Shown here: positions 16,838 through 24,991 of the stretch, piece by piece
Numbering within the stretch: position 1 is the stretch's first letter
Layout of the letters: every line of letters begins with the position of its first letter
Assembly (NCBI RefSeq): GCF_030283145.1
Contig: NZ_JASNWE010000001.1
Coordinates: forward strand, 1,487,751 to 1,551,750
Direction of reading: 5' to 3'
DNA: 64,000 bases
Origin: Actinomadura xylanilytica
Lineage (GTDB): Bacteria > Actinomycetota > Actinomycetes > Streptosporangiales > Streptosporangiaceae
Program-made: the position numbers and the translations under genes
Notes under the pieces: model-generated
The model's database searches: none
What the model saw: the letters and a program-made list of their open reading frames with translations, nothing else
Told to the model about the DNA's origin: nothing

Positions 16838-18453
16838 AGGGCGCTCCCTTCCATGATCATGTTGAGTACCGCGGGCTCGTCGAGCTCGCGGGCGGCGCCG
16901 CTGTGGACGACCTTGCCCTCGCGGACGACCAGGACGCGGTCGGCCAGGCCGAGCACCTCGGGCACCTCGCTGGAGACCAGCAGCACCGCGATGCCGCGTC
17001 CGGCCAGCTCCCGGATCACCGCGTACAGCTCGGCGCGCGCCCCCACGTCCACGCCGCGGGTCGGCTCGTCGAGGATGAGCAGCCTCAGCCCGTGCGCGGG
17101 GGCGGCCGGGCCGTCCGGGCCGTCCGGGCCGCCGCCCGGCGGTTCGCCGCCCGGCGGGAGGTCCGCCCCGAGCAGCCAGCGGGCCAGGACAACCTTCTGC
17201 TGATTGCCGCCCGACAGGGTCACCACCGGACGGCGCGGATCGGGCGGCCGGATGTCGAGCGCCTCGATCTGGCGGCGCACGTCGGCGACCTCGCGGCGCC
17301 GGTTGAGCCAGCCGAACGAGGAGTAGCGGTTCAGCCCGGCGACGGTGACGTTCCCCCCGACGGTCTCGTTGAGCAGCAGCGCCTGGCTCTTGCGCTCCTC
17401 CGGCGCCATGCCCATGCCGCGCCGGACGGCGGCGCCGGTGTCGCCCGGCCGCACCGGCCGCCCGTCGAGCAGGACCCGGCCGCGGGTCGCGCGGCGGGCG
17501 CCGTACACCGTCTCCAGGATCTCCGACCGGCCCGCGCCGACGAGCCCGGCCAGCCCGACGATCTCACCGGCGCGGACGCTGAACGAGACGTCCTCGAAGG
17601 CGCCCGCCAGGGTGAGGTCCTCGACCCGCAGCACCTCGGGAGCGTCGCCGGCCGGGGCGGGCCGCGCGGGGAAGACGTCCTCGACGTCGCGGCCGGTCAT
17701 CAGCTCGACGACGCGCCCGGTGGGAGTGCTCCGCGCGGGCAGCCCGCCCGCGACCGCGCGGCCGTCCTTCAGCACGGTCACCCGGTCGCCGATCTCGCGG
17801 ATCTCCTCCAGCCGGTGCGAGATGTAGACGACCGCGACGCCGTCGGCGGTCAGCTCCCGGATGATGCGGAACAGGTTGGTGACCTCGTCGTGCGCGAGCG
17901 CGGCGGACGGCTCGTCCATCACGATCAGCCGCGCCCGGTGCGACAGCGCCCGCGCCATGCTGACCACCTGCTTGCCTGCGGCGGGCAGCCGGCCGACCTC
18001 GCCGCGCGGCGCGATCTCGCCGTGCCCGAGGCGGCCGAGCAGCTCGCGCGCTCCGCGTTCGGCGGCGGCCCGGCGGGTGAAGCCGTACCGGGCGCGCTCG
18101 TGCCCGAGGTAGATGTTGTCGGCCACCGACAGCCCGTCGACCAGGTCGAGCTCCTGGTAGATGGTGGCGATCCCGGCGCGCATCGCGGCGGTCGGGCCGG
18201 TGAGCCGGACCGGGGCGCCGTCCAGGAGGATCTCGCCCTCGTCCGGCTGGTGCGCGCCGGCGAGCACCTTGATGAGGGTCGATTTGCCGGCGCCGTTCTG
18301 CCCGAGCAGGCAGTGCACCTCGCCGGGACGGACGTCGAGGTCGACGCCGTCCAGGGCGCGGACGCCCGGGAAGCGCTTGGCGATCCCGCGCATCCTGAGC
18401 AGCGGCTCGGGGTCGGTGCCGGTGCCGTCGGGACGGCTCTTCGCAGGGCCCAT
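16834..18453 (-). CDS. Sugar ABC transporter ATP-binding protein (RbsA/MglA type, two ABC domains)
   Basis: A 539-residue duplicated ATPase. N-terminal half: Walker A GQNGAGKST, Walker B LIVMDEPSAAL. Its signature region reads RLPAAGKQVVSMARAL, departing from the LSxxQ form. C-terminal half: degenerate Walker A (GLVGAGRSEI, normal for this family), intact signature TLSGGNQQKVVLARWL and Walker B LLILDEPTRGVDVG. Between the last signature and Walker B lies an unusual Gly/Pro-rich insert of about 25 residues (LPPGGEPPGGGPDGPDG). It energises import through the RbsC-like permease and overlaps that gene by 4 nt. The ROK regulator gene lies 55 nt upstream on the same strand. Confidence 0.92.
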   Translation of the reverse strand: MGPAKSRPDGTGTDPEPLLRMRGIAKRFPGVRALDGVDLDVRPGEVHCLLGQNGAGKSTLIKVLAGAHQPDEGEILLDGAPVRLTGPTAAMRAGIATIYQELDLVDGLSVADNIYLGHERARYGFTRRAAAERGARELLGRLGHGEIAPRGEVGRLPAAGKQVVSMARALSHRARLIVMDEPSAALAHDEVTNLFRIIRELTADGVAVVYISHRLEEIREIGDRVTVLKDGRAVAGGLPARSTPTGRVVELMTGRDVEDVFPARPAPAGDAPEVLRVEDLTLAGAFEDVSFSVRAGEIVGLAGLVGAGRSEILETVYGARRATRGRVLLDGRPVRPGDTGAAVRRGMGMAPEERKSQALLLNETVGGNVTVAGLNRYSSFGWLNRRREVADVRRQIEALDIRPPDPRRPVVTLSGGNQQKVVLARWLLGADLPPGGEPPGGGPDGPDGPAAPAHGLRLLILDEPTRGVDVGARAELYAVIRELAGRGIAVLLVSSEVPEVLGLADRVLVVREGKVVHSGAARELDEPAVLNMIMEGSAL

Positions 18454-18508
18454 CGGGGCCTCCTGGGGGGTGTGGGTCAGGTGGGGCGAAGGCGGGAGGC
18501 TGGTGCGG

Positions 18509-19696
18509 TCAGGCGGGGGCGAAGGTGTGGTCGCTGATGAGGCGGGCGCCGCCGATCACACCGGCCTGGCCGGCCAGCTCGGACAGCACGATCGGGAGGT
18601 TGCCGGTCGCCAGGGGCAGCGACCGACGGTAGACGACACTGCGGATCTCGGCGAGCAGGGTGTGGCCGAGCCCGGCGACGCCGCCCGCGATGATGACCAG
18701 GCCGGGGTTGAAGAAGCTGACCAGCCCGGCGAGGACCTGGCCGACGTGCCGGCCGCCCTCGCGGACGAGCTGGACCGACACCGGGTCGCCGGCCGCGGCG
18801 GCCTCGGCCACGTGCCCGCCCGACAGCTCCCCGTGCCGCTCCAGGAGCTGGGCGAGCTGGGGCGAGCGGCCCGAGCGGGCCGCCTCGCCCGCGTCCCGGG
18901 CGAGCGCGGCGCCGCCGAAGTAGGCCTCCAGGCACCCGGCGTTGCCGCACGCGCACATGGGGCCGTCGTCGTCGACCCGGATGTGGCCGATGTCGCCGGC
19001 GCTGCCGGACACGCCCCGGTAGATGGCGCCGTCCACGACGACGCCGCAGCCGATGCCGGTGCCGATCTTGACCAGCAGGAAGTCGCCGACCGAGCGGGCC
19101 AGCCCGGAGTGCAGCTCGCCGAGCGCCATCAGGTTCACGTCGTTGTCGACCAGCACCGGGCAGCCGAGCTCCTGGCCGATCGCGTCCCGCACCGGGAAGC
19201 GGTCCCAGCCCGGCATGATCGGCGGCACCACCGGCATGCCGTCGCGGAAGCTGACCGGGCCGGGCACCCCGATGCCGGTGCCGTGCGCCTGCCCGACCAG
19301 GCCCTGGTCGCGCAGCTTGCCGAGCAGGTCGAGCGCGCGGTCGAGCACCGCCATGGCGCCCTGCCGGACGTCGCAGGGCTCGCTGACGTGGCCGAGGACC
19401 TCCAGCTCGCCGTCGGTCACCGCGACGTCGATCGAGGTGGCGCCGATGTCGAAGGCGACGAACCGCAGCGCGGGCGAGAGCCGGACGATCCCCGAGCGGC
19501 GCCCGCCGCGGGACGCGGCCAGGCCCGCGGTCTCCACCAGCCCGAGCGCGACGAGCCGGTCGAGCTCGACGGCCAGCTTGGACCGGGACAGCCGGACGAC
19601 GTCGCCGAGTTCGGCCCGCGAGCGGGGTCCCTCGTCGCGCAGCAGCCGCAGCAGGCGTGCCTGATGCACGTTCTGCGGACGAGCCGACATGCGCAT
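18509..19696 (-). CDS. ROK-family transcriptional repressor of the sugar operon
   Basis: A 395-residue regulator. Residues about 20-60 form a winged helix (SRAELGDVVRLSRSKLAVEL). The ROK domain follows: phosphate motif FDIGATSIDVAVTD, GIGVPGPV, then the ROK signature with the zinc cluster GHIRVDDDGPMCACGNAGCLE (quoted in part: CACGNAGCLE, the CxCGxxGCxE zinc ligands). It resembles NagC/XylR-type repressors that release DNA on binding a sugar. I take ATG 19696, with AAGGGA 7 nt upstream; the frame extends further without support. It is the first gene of the six-gene sugar unit, so autoregulation plus control of transport is the simplest reading. Confidence 0.9.
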   Translation of the reverse strand: MRMSARPQNVHQARLLRLLRDEGPRSRAELGDVVRLSRSKLAVELDRLVALGLVETAGLAASRGGRRSGIVRLSPALRFVAFDIGATSIDVAVTDGELEVLGHVSEPCDVRQGAMAVLDRALDLLGKLRDQGLVGQAHGTGIGVPGPVSFRDGMPVVPPIMPGWDRFPVRDAIGQELGCPVLVDNDVNLMALGELHSGLARSVGDFLLVKIGTGIGCGVVVDGAIYRGVSGSAGDIGHIRVDDDGPMCACGNAGCLEAYFGGAALARDAGEAARSGRSPQLAQLLERHGELSGGHVAEAAAAGDPVSVQLVREGGRHVGQVLAGLVSFFNPGLVIIAGGVAGLGHTLLAEIRSVVYRRSLPLATGNLPIVLSELAGQAGVIGGARLISDHTFAPA

Positions 19697-19840
19697 CACG
19701 CCGTCCCTTCGGGATCCAGGGGGACCCGGGGAGCCCCGGGTTCTGGCCGTGAAGGTAATCGACTTTCGCCGCTTTGAGAAGACCTTTTCCCTGTTTCCAG
19801 CGAACTTTCCCCACTCAGAGGACAAAGTCGCGCGCACAAA

Positions 19841-19875
19841 ACCCGCACCGGCGCCCTGGGGCGGCCGATGCGGGT
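19841..19875 (-). terminator. Imperfect hairpin after the conservon GTPase
   Basis: Outer arms ACCCGCA/TGCGGGT enclose an inner GC-rich partial stem, just past the stop of the GTPase gene and upstream of the ROK gene. Pairing is imperfect, so this is a tentative terminator. Confidence 0.35.
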
Positions 19876-19882
19876 CGGTGGA

Positions 19883-20497
19883 TCAGTGTGTGAGGGCGCC
19901 GGGGTCGCGCCGCCCGCTCATCGTGCGCATGATGTGCTCGACGAGCGTGATCAGCACGTGCTTGGCCGACTCGCGGTCGCGCACGTCACAGTTGATCACG
20001 GGGATTTCGGCGGGCAGGTCCAGCGCGTCGCGGACCTGCGTCGGCGAGTGCTGGCCCGCCCCGTCGAAGTGGTTCACCCCGATGATGAACGGCACACCGC
20101 GCCGTTCGAAGTAGTCCACCGAGGGGAAGCAGTCGGCCAGCCGCCGGGTGTCGACCAGCACCACCGCGCCGAGCGCGCCCTTGGCCAGCTCGTCCCACAT
20201 GAACCAGAACCGGTCCTGGCCGGGCGTGCCGAACACGAACAGGACCAGCCCGTTGGGCAGCGTGATCCGGCCGAAGTCCATCGCCACCGTCGTGGTGGTC
20301 TTCTGCGCCACCGCGGAGGTGTCATCGATGCCGATGCTCTTCTCGGTGAGCGCCTCCTCGGTGCGCAGCGGGCGGATCTCGCTGACCGCGCTCACCAGGG
20401 TGGTCTTGCCGACGCCGAAGCCGCCGGCAACGAGGATCTTGACGGTCAGCGCGGAGTCGCCTCGCGGCGGGCCCGCGTCAGAGCGCACGGATTCCAT
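19883..20497 (-). CDS. Conservon GTPase (CvnD-type ATP/GTP-binding protein)
   Basis: A 204-residue small GTPase-like protein. P-loop GGFGVGKTT (25-33), switch-region GTPGQDRFWFMWDE (89 onward), and the base-recognition region GVNHFDG, which departs from NKxD as usual in this family. Actinobacterial conservons encode a sensor kinase (CvnA), roadblock protein (CvnB), DUF742 protein (CvnC) and this GTPase (CvnD), which assemble at the membrane like a G-protein signalling complex. It overlaps the DUF742 gene by 20 nt and closes the operon. Confidence 0.92.
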   Translation of the reverse strand: MESVRSDAGPPRGDSALTVKILVAGGFGVGKTTLVSAVSEIRPLRTEEALTEKSIGIDDTSAVAQKTTTTVAMDFGRITLPNGLVLFVFGTPGQDRFWFMWDELAKGALGAVVLVDTRRLADCFPSVDYFERRGVPFIIGVNHFDGAGQHSPTQVRDALDLPAEIPVINCDVRDRESAKHVLITLVEHIMRTMSGRRDPGALTH

Positions 20498-20903
20498 CGA
20501 TCACTTCCTTGAGTACGCGCTCGCTGGGGAACTGGGCCACCGGCGCGGGGCGCCGGACCTGGATCAGCGAGTGATCGAGCAGGTCGCCGAGCAGGACCCG
20601 GACGACCCCGAGGGGGAGTTCCAGCTCCGACGCTATCTCGACCACGGACAGCGACGTGCGGCAAAGCTCCAAGATCATCTCATGTTCCGGCTCCGGCACC
20701 CAGGGCGGCGCCGTCGTGCCGGGGGGTCGCCCCTCGTCCTCGGGTTCGGCCGCGTCCACGGTGACGATGAGGGCGACCAGGTCGAACGTGTCTCCGTCGT
20801 AGTGCGTCCGGCCGCCGGTCAGCGCGTACGGGCGGACGACGGGACCGGCCGCGTCGTCGTACCAGGCCGTCCCGCCGGACCCGTTCTCGGGCGAGGGGGT
20901 CAC
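20478..20903 (-). CDS. Conservon DUF742 protein (CvnC-type)
   Basis: A 141-residue DUF742 protein. The conserved part starts with VVRPYALTGGRT and includes a helix-turn-helix-like stretch LSVVEIASELELPLGVVRVLLGDL followed by the FPSERVLKEVIDGIRAL end box (quoted here as PSERVLKEVIDGIRAL). The middle holds a variable acidic Pro-rich insert (EPEDEGRPPGTTAPPW). It connects the roadblock protein and the GTPase in conservon complexes. It begins one nucleotide after the roadblock stop and overlaps the GTPase gene, which marks tight translational coupling. Confidence 0.92.
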   Translation of the reverse strand: MTPSPENGSGGTAWYDDAAGPVVRPYALTGGRTHYDGDTFDLVALIVTVDAAEPEDEGRPPGTTAPPWVPEPEHEMILELCRTSLSVVEIASELELPLGVVRVLLGDLLDHSLIQVRRPAPVAQFPSERVLKEVIDGIRAL

Positions 20904-20904
20904 C

Positions 20905-21360
20905 TTACGCGCCGCCCGGTTCGGGCTGGCCGGCCGGCGGGCCGCCGCGCGGGTTGGCCGACAGGTGCTGCCCGACGCGGGTCACCAGCATCGCCATCTC
21001 GTAGGCGATGATGCCGAGATCGGCGTCGGCGTCGGCGAGCACCGCCAGGCACGCGCCCCGTCCGGCCGCGGTGACGAACAGGAAGGCCGACTCCATCTCC
21101 ACGATGGTCTGCCGGACCGCACCGCCGCCGAACGACTCGCCCGCCCCGCGCGCCAGGCTCTGGAAGCTGGCGGCCACGGCGGACAGGTGGTCGGAGTCCT
21201 CGCGTCCCAGGCCCCGCGAGGCGGCGATGCGCAGGCCGTCGCTCGACAGCACCACCGCGTTCTGCACCTGGGCCACCCGCTGAACCAGGCTGTCGAGAAG
21301 CCAGTTCAGCTCACCGGCCCCGTTCAGGGCCTCCGTGCCTGGGTGCTGCGCTTCTGTCAT
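20905..21360 (-). CDS. Conservon roadblock/LC7 protein (CvnB-type)
   Basis: A 151-residue roadblock/LC7-fold protein: ELNWLLDSLVQRVAQVQNAV, VLSSDGLRIAASRGL, a Ser/Ala-rich helix, RQTIVEMESAFLFVTAAGRG, and LGIIAYEMAMLVTRVGQHL. Such proteins regulate the partner GTPase. Its ATG overlaps the kinase stop by 4 nt (21357-21360). A closely similar stand-alone paralogue is encoded at 24326-24745, just upstream of the operon. Confidence 0.93.
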   Translation of the reverse strand: MTEAQHPGTEALNGAGELNWLLDSLVQRVAQVQNAVVLSSDGLRIAASRGLGREDSDHLSAVAASFQSLARGAGESFGGGAVRQTIVEMESAFLFVTAAGRGACLAVLADADADLGIIAYEMAMLVTRVGQHLSANPRGGPPAGQPEPGGA

Positions 21361-24149
21361 GTGGTGTCGTCCTCCTGGTCGCTTGGGGTTGCCTGGCCTG
21401 CTTCGGCCTCGGCCGCTTCGTGCCGGCCGCGCTGCCAGCCGCGCTGCATGGCGGACATCATCGACCGCGTCTCCTCGGCCGTCCGCTCGCCGTCCCCGGG
21501 CTCGTCGCCCGGACCGGCGCCGCCGGGGACCGGGGCGCCCAGCGGGACGCCGTCCGGGACGGGGGCGCCCGGGACACCGCCGCCGTGGGGCCGGGCGGCC
21601 GGAGACGTCGCATCCGGACGCGGGGGCGGCGGGGCCGCGTGCCGTCCCTCTGCGGCGAGGTGCGCGTCCACCCGTTCGCGGAGCTGAGGCGCCAGGTGCG
21701 TCTGCCGCCTGCGCTTCGGCAGCTCGCCGTCGGCCAGGGGCCGCGCGGGAGGCTCGGGCAGGATCTCGGCGGCGGGCGCGGGAGGCGCCGGCTCGGGCCG
21801 TTCGGCCAGGACGGGTTCGGGCTCCCACTCCGTCTCCGGTTGCGCGGCCGGGGCGGCCGGAGCGGCCGGGGCGGGCGGAGCGGCCGGGGCGGGCGGAGCG
21901 GCCGGGGCGGGCGGAGCGGCCGGGGCGGGCGCGGGCGTCGGCATCGGTGTGGGAACGGGTGTGGGGGCGGTGGACGTGGGGGCGCGCTCGGGCTCGGCCA
22001 CCAGCCGGACGAACCCGCCCGACGTGGACGGCGAGGACGACAACGGCGACGCGGACGAGCCGGCCCGCGCGGACTCCAGCGCCGCCGAGGGCTGCCCCAG
22101 GGTGCGCAGGGGCCCGGTCGACGGACGTCCGCCGAGAGCGGCCTCGGCGTCGGCCTCCACGATGAGCGCGGCCGGGATCAGCGCGATCGCCGTGGTGCCG
22201 CCGTAGGGCGACTGCTGGAGGGTGACCATGATGTCGTGCCGCTGCGCCAGCCGCGCGACCACGAACAGCCCGAGCTGCGCACTGTCGGACGGGTCGAAGT
22301 CCGGCGGATCGGACAGCCGCGCGTTCGCGGTGCGGATCGCCTCGGCCGTCATGCCGAGCCCGCGGTCCTCGATCTCGATGGCGTACCCGTTCGGGACCGG
22401 GTGCCCGCTGACCCGCACCGGCGCCTGCGGCGGGGAGAAGGTGGTGGCGTTCTCGACGACCTCGGCGAGCAGGTGGATGACGTCGGCGACCGCGGAGCCG
22501 AGCAGCGCGATCCGGGGCAGCGGCTGGACCCGCACCCGCGGGTAGTCCTCCACCTCGGCGACCGCGCCGCGGACCACGTCGACCAGCGGCACCGGCCGGC
22601 GCCAGCCGCGCCCGGCGGTCTTGCCCGCCAGGATGACCAGGCCCTCCGCGTGCCGCCGCATCCGGGTCGCGAGGTGGTCGAGCCGGAACAGGTCCGACAG
22701 CTCGGCCGGGTCCTCGGTGCGGCGCTCCATCGTGTCGAGCAGGCTGAGCTGGCGGTGCAGCAGCGCCTGGTTGCGGCGGGCGAGGTTGACGAACACCTCG
22801 CTGATCCCGCGCCGGGCCGCGACCTCGCCGGCCGCCGCGAGCAGCACCGCCTCGCGGGCCCGGTCGAACGACTCGGAGATCTGCCGGATCTCCTCGATGC
22901 GGTAGTCGTAGTCGGGCAGGTCGTCCGCGGTGGCCGCGGGCTGCCCGGCCCGGACCTGCTCGGCCATCTGCGGCATCCGCTGCCGGGTGAAGCCGACGAC
23001 GCCCGCGGCGAGCGTGCGGCACTCGCGGACGAGCCGCCGGGAGACCCGGACCGCGACGAGCGTCGAGACGATCACCGCGAGCAGGCCCAGGCCGCCGGCC
23101 AGCGCCAGCCGCACGAACACCCCGACCGCGATGCCCTCCGCGCGGGTGGAGAGCCTGTCGAGCAACTGGTTCTCGTACGCGAAGAGCCGGTTGCCGGCGG
23201 TGTCGGCGAGCGTCCGCCAGACGGCGGCCTCGACCGGCGGCGCGCTCTGCCGGGCGGTGTGCGCGACCTGCCCCGTCCGGGTGCCGGTCCCCGCCGCCGT
23301 GCCGCCGCCCGACGCGGCCGTCCGGCCGGGGTGCTGCGGCTTGGCGGTGCGCTCCGCAGGCTCGGCGCCGTGGACGACCTGGTCCTCCAGCGACCGGAGC
23401 TGCGTGAACGGCAGCGAGGAGACGAGCTTGGTGTAGCGGGCGCGCTCGGCCTCGGGCAGGTTGGGGACGGTGTCGGCGTACAGGTACCGCTGCGCCCCGG
23501 TGAGCTGGGCGAACTGGCCCCGCTCGGCGGCGGTCACGCGCCCGGCGGCCAGCGCCCCGGTCAGCAGGGCGTCCTCGCGCGCCAGGTACTCGCGGGCGCG
23601 GCCCACCGAGGTGAGCGTGCGCGCGTCGGCGGCGATGGTGCCGTCCCGCGGCGCGGTCGCGTTGTAGATCGCGAAACCCGCGTCGATGATCCCGGTGTAC
23701 TCCTCCAGCACCCGGGGCCGCTCGGCGATGCGCTCGTCGACCGTCCGGCGGGCCGCGTCGAGCGTGCCGAGCCGGCTCACCAGGTCCTCGATGCGCGCGA
23801 GCACGGCGGTGTCGACCGCGCCGCGCAGTCCCCCGTCCTTGCTGTTGCGCCGCACCGCTTCCCGCGCGAGGTCGGTCGCGTGGCGCTGCGTCTCCAGCGC
23901 GCCCTTGTCGGCCGTCCGGGGACCGCCGAGCTGGGCCAGCGACAGCCGCCGCTCCTTCTGGAGGGCGTCGATCAGCCGCTGCGTGGGCAGCACCGACTTC
24001 TCCTGGTACTGCTTGCTCTGCATGAGCTGGTGCGCGTCGCCGTAGGTGATGCCGGTGACGAACGCCCACAGCGCGGTGAGGGCGAGCAGCGGCACGAGGA
24101 TCAGCAGGATGATCCTCGCCCGGATCGAGGAGAGACGAAGGGCCTTCAC
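21357..24149 (-). CDS. Conservon sensor histidine kinase-like protein (CvnA-type)
   Basis: A 930-residue membrane sensor. Helix one lies at about 11-33 (IILLILVPLLALTALWAF), followed by an extracytoplasmic nitrate/nitrite-sensing-like domain (LPTQRLIDALQKERRLSL box), helix two at about 336-368, a HAMP-like region, and an HATPase domain with N box LAEVVENATTFSPP (about 565) and G box EIEDRGLGM (about 595). There is no obvious receiver partner, as expected for conservons. The C-terminal 300 residues are a Pro/Ala-rich tail with a six-residue repeat. The GTG start has no ribosome binding site of its own and overlaps the stop of an 18-codon upstream ORF, suggesting coupled translation. Confidence 0.92.
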   Translation of the reverse strand: MKALRLSSIRARIILLILVPLLALTALWAFVTGITYGDAHQLMQSKQYQEKSVLPTQRLIDALQKERRLSLAQLGGPRTADKGALETQRHATDLAREAVRRNSKDGGLRGAVDTAVLARIEDLVSRLGTLDAARRTVDERIAERPRVLEEYTGIIDAGFAIYNATAPRDGTIAADARTLTSVGRAREYLAREDALLTGALAAGRVTAAERGQFAQLTGAQRYLYADTVPNLPEAERARYTKLVSSLPFTQLRSLEDQVVHGAEPAERTAKPQHPGRTAASGGGTAAGTGTRTGQVAHTARQSAPPVEAAVWRTLADTAGNRLFAYENQLLDRLSTRAEGIAVGVFVRLALAGGLGLLAVIVSTLVAVRVSRRLVRECRTLAAGVVGFTRQRMPQMAEQVRAGQPAATADDLPDYDYRIEEIRQISESFDRAREAVLLAAAGEVAARRGISEVFVNLARRNQALLHRQLSLLDTMERRTEDPAELSDLFRLDHLATRMRRHAEGLVILAGKTAGRGWRRPVPLVDVVRGAVAEVEDYPRVRVQPLPRIALLGSAVADVIHLLAEVVENATTFSPPQAPVRVSGHPVPNGYAIEIEDRGLGMTAEAIRTANARLSDPPDFDPSDSAQLGLFVVARLAQRHDIMVTLQQSPYGGTTAIALIPAALIVEADAEAALGGRPSTGPLRTLGQPSAALESARAGSSASPLSSSPSTSGGFVRLVAEPERAPTSTAPTPVPTPMPTPAPAPAAPPAPAAPPAPAAPPAPAAPAAPAAQPETEWEPEPVLAERPEPAPPAPAAEILPEPPARPLADGELPKRRRQTHLAPQLRERVDAHLAAEGRHAAPPPPRPDATSPAARPHGGGVPGAPVPDGVPLGAPVPGGAGPGDEPGDGERTAEETRSMMSAMQRGWQRGRHEAAEAEAGQATPSDQEDDTT
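21859..21930. repeat. Four perfect tandem copies of an 18-bp unit inside the kinase gene
   Basis: Unit GGAGCGGCCGGGGCGGGC repeats four times without change and encodes a Pro/Ala six-residue repeat in the kinase tail. Perfect identity at DNA level suggests recent slippage; unit length is a multiple of three, so copy change would keep the frame. Confidence 0.95.
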
Positions 24150-24202
24150 AGTTCGCGGACCATGCTCACGAGAGCGTCCTCTGGCAGTCGGGGAGACGAC
24201 AT
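24146..24202 (-). other. 18-codon leader ORF coupled to the conservon kinase start
   Basis: ATG at 24202 follows GGGAGG at 8 nt and encodes MSSPRLPEDALVSMVREL; its TGA overlaps the kinase GTG start as GTGA. The kinase start lacks a ribosome binding site, so ribosomes may reach it only by translating this leader. Function of the peptide itself is unknown. Confidence 0.45.
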
Positions 24203-24325
24203 GCGGGGAAACCTCCCGATGCGGGGTGTACGGGGGTGTGGCGGAGCCTACTACGTCGCGAGAACGGGCCCGATCGGCGGTCCGGGCCCGTGCCCGCGGC
24301 GATCCGGACGGTCACCGGGCCGCGT

Positions 24326-24745
24326 TCAGGCCCGGTCGAATCCCATCCCGGAGCCCCGCGGGGCGGCCTGCATGTGCCGTCCGACCCGCTTGATCAGCAC
24401 CGCCATCTCGTAGGCGATGAGACCGGCGTCGGCCTCGCCGGAGGCCAGCACGGCCAGGCAGGTGCCGTCGCCGGCGGCCGTCACGAACAGCAGCAGCGCG
24501 TCCATCTCGATGATGGTCTGGCGCACGTTGCCGCCGGAGAAGTGCCGCCCGGCGCCGCGCGCCAGACTCTGCACCCCGGCGGCCAGGGCCGACAGGTGCT
24601 CGGCGTCCTCGCGGCCGAGCTCCCTGGACGCCGCGACGGCCAACCCGTCACGGGACAGGATCACCGCCTGCCGCACCGTCGGGAGCCGCTCGGCGAAATC
24701 GTTGAGCAGCCAGTTCATCTCACCGCTGGCGGTGTTGTGGATCAT
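24326..24745 (-). CDS. Stand-alone roadblock/LC7 protein
   Basis: A 139-residue roadblock protein closely matching the conservon CvnB along its length: EMNWLLNDFAERLPTVRQAV, ILSRDGLAVAASRELGREDA, GGNVRQTIIEMDALLLFVTA, GLIAYEMAVLIKRVGRHM. The start at 24745 has GAGGAA 6 nt upstream; the longer frame adds an unsupported N-terminus. It sits 176 nt upstream of the kinase gene on the same strand, and may be a duplicated CvnB able to enter or compete for the same complex. Confidence 0.9.
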   Translation of the reverse strand: MIHNTASGEMNWLLNDFAERLPTVRQAVILSRDGLAVAASRELGREDAEHLSALAAGVQSLARGAGRHFSGGNVRQTIIEMDALLLFVTAAGDGTCLAVLASGEADAGLIAYEMAVLIKRVGRHMQAAPRGSGMGFDRA

Positions 24746-24991
24746 CGGGGTTTCCTCATCCCGTGGCGGAGTGAAGGCCGGGAGGGCCGGCGGCAGAGCC
24801 GCGGTCCCGGCCGGTCGCGTGCGACGCTTCATCGCGTCTCAGGGCAGGGCGTCCGCAGGACGACAGTTGCCGAAGATCATAGTGTGACCGGGGCGTCGCT
24901 GGGCGAAGGTTCACCACATTTCGGGCGATCGGCCCGGTCGAGGGGACGCCGGACTCTCCGGCGCGGCACCGACAGCGTTACCATTCCCGCC

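Noticed and set aside
21859..21930. Possible CRISPR-like repeat array
   Set aside because: Units are contiguous without spacers, 18 bp long and in frame within a coding sequence; this is a simple coding tandem repeat.
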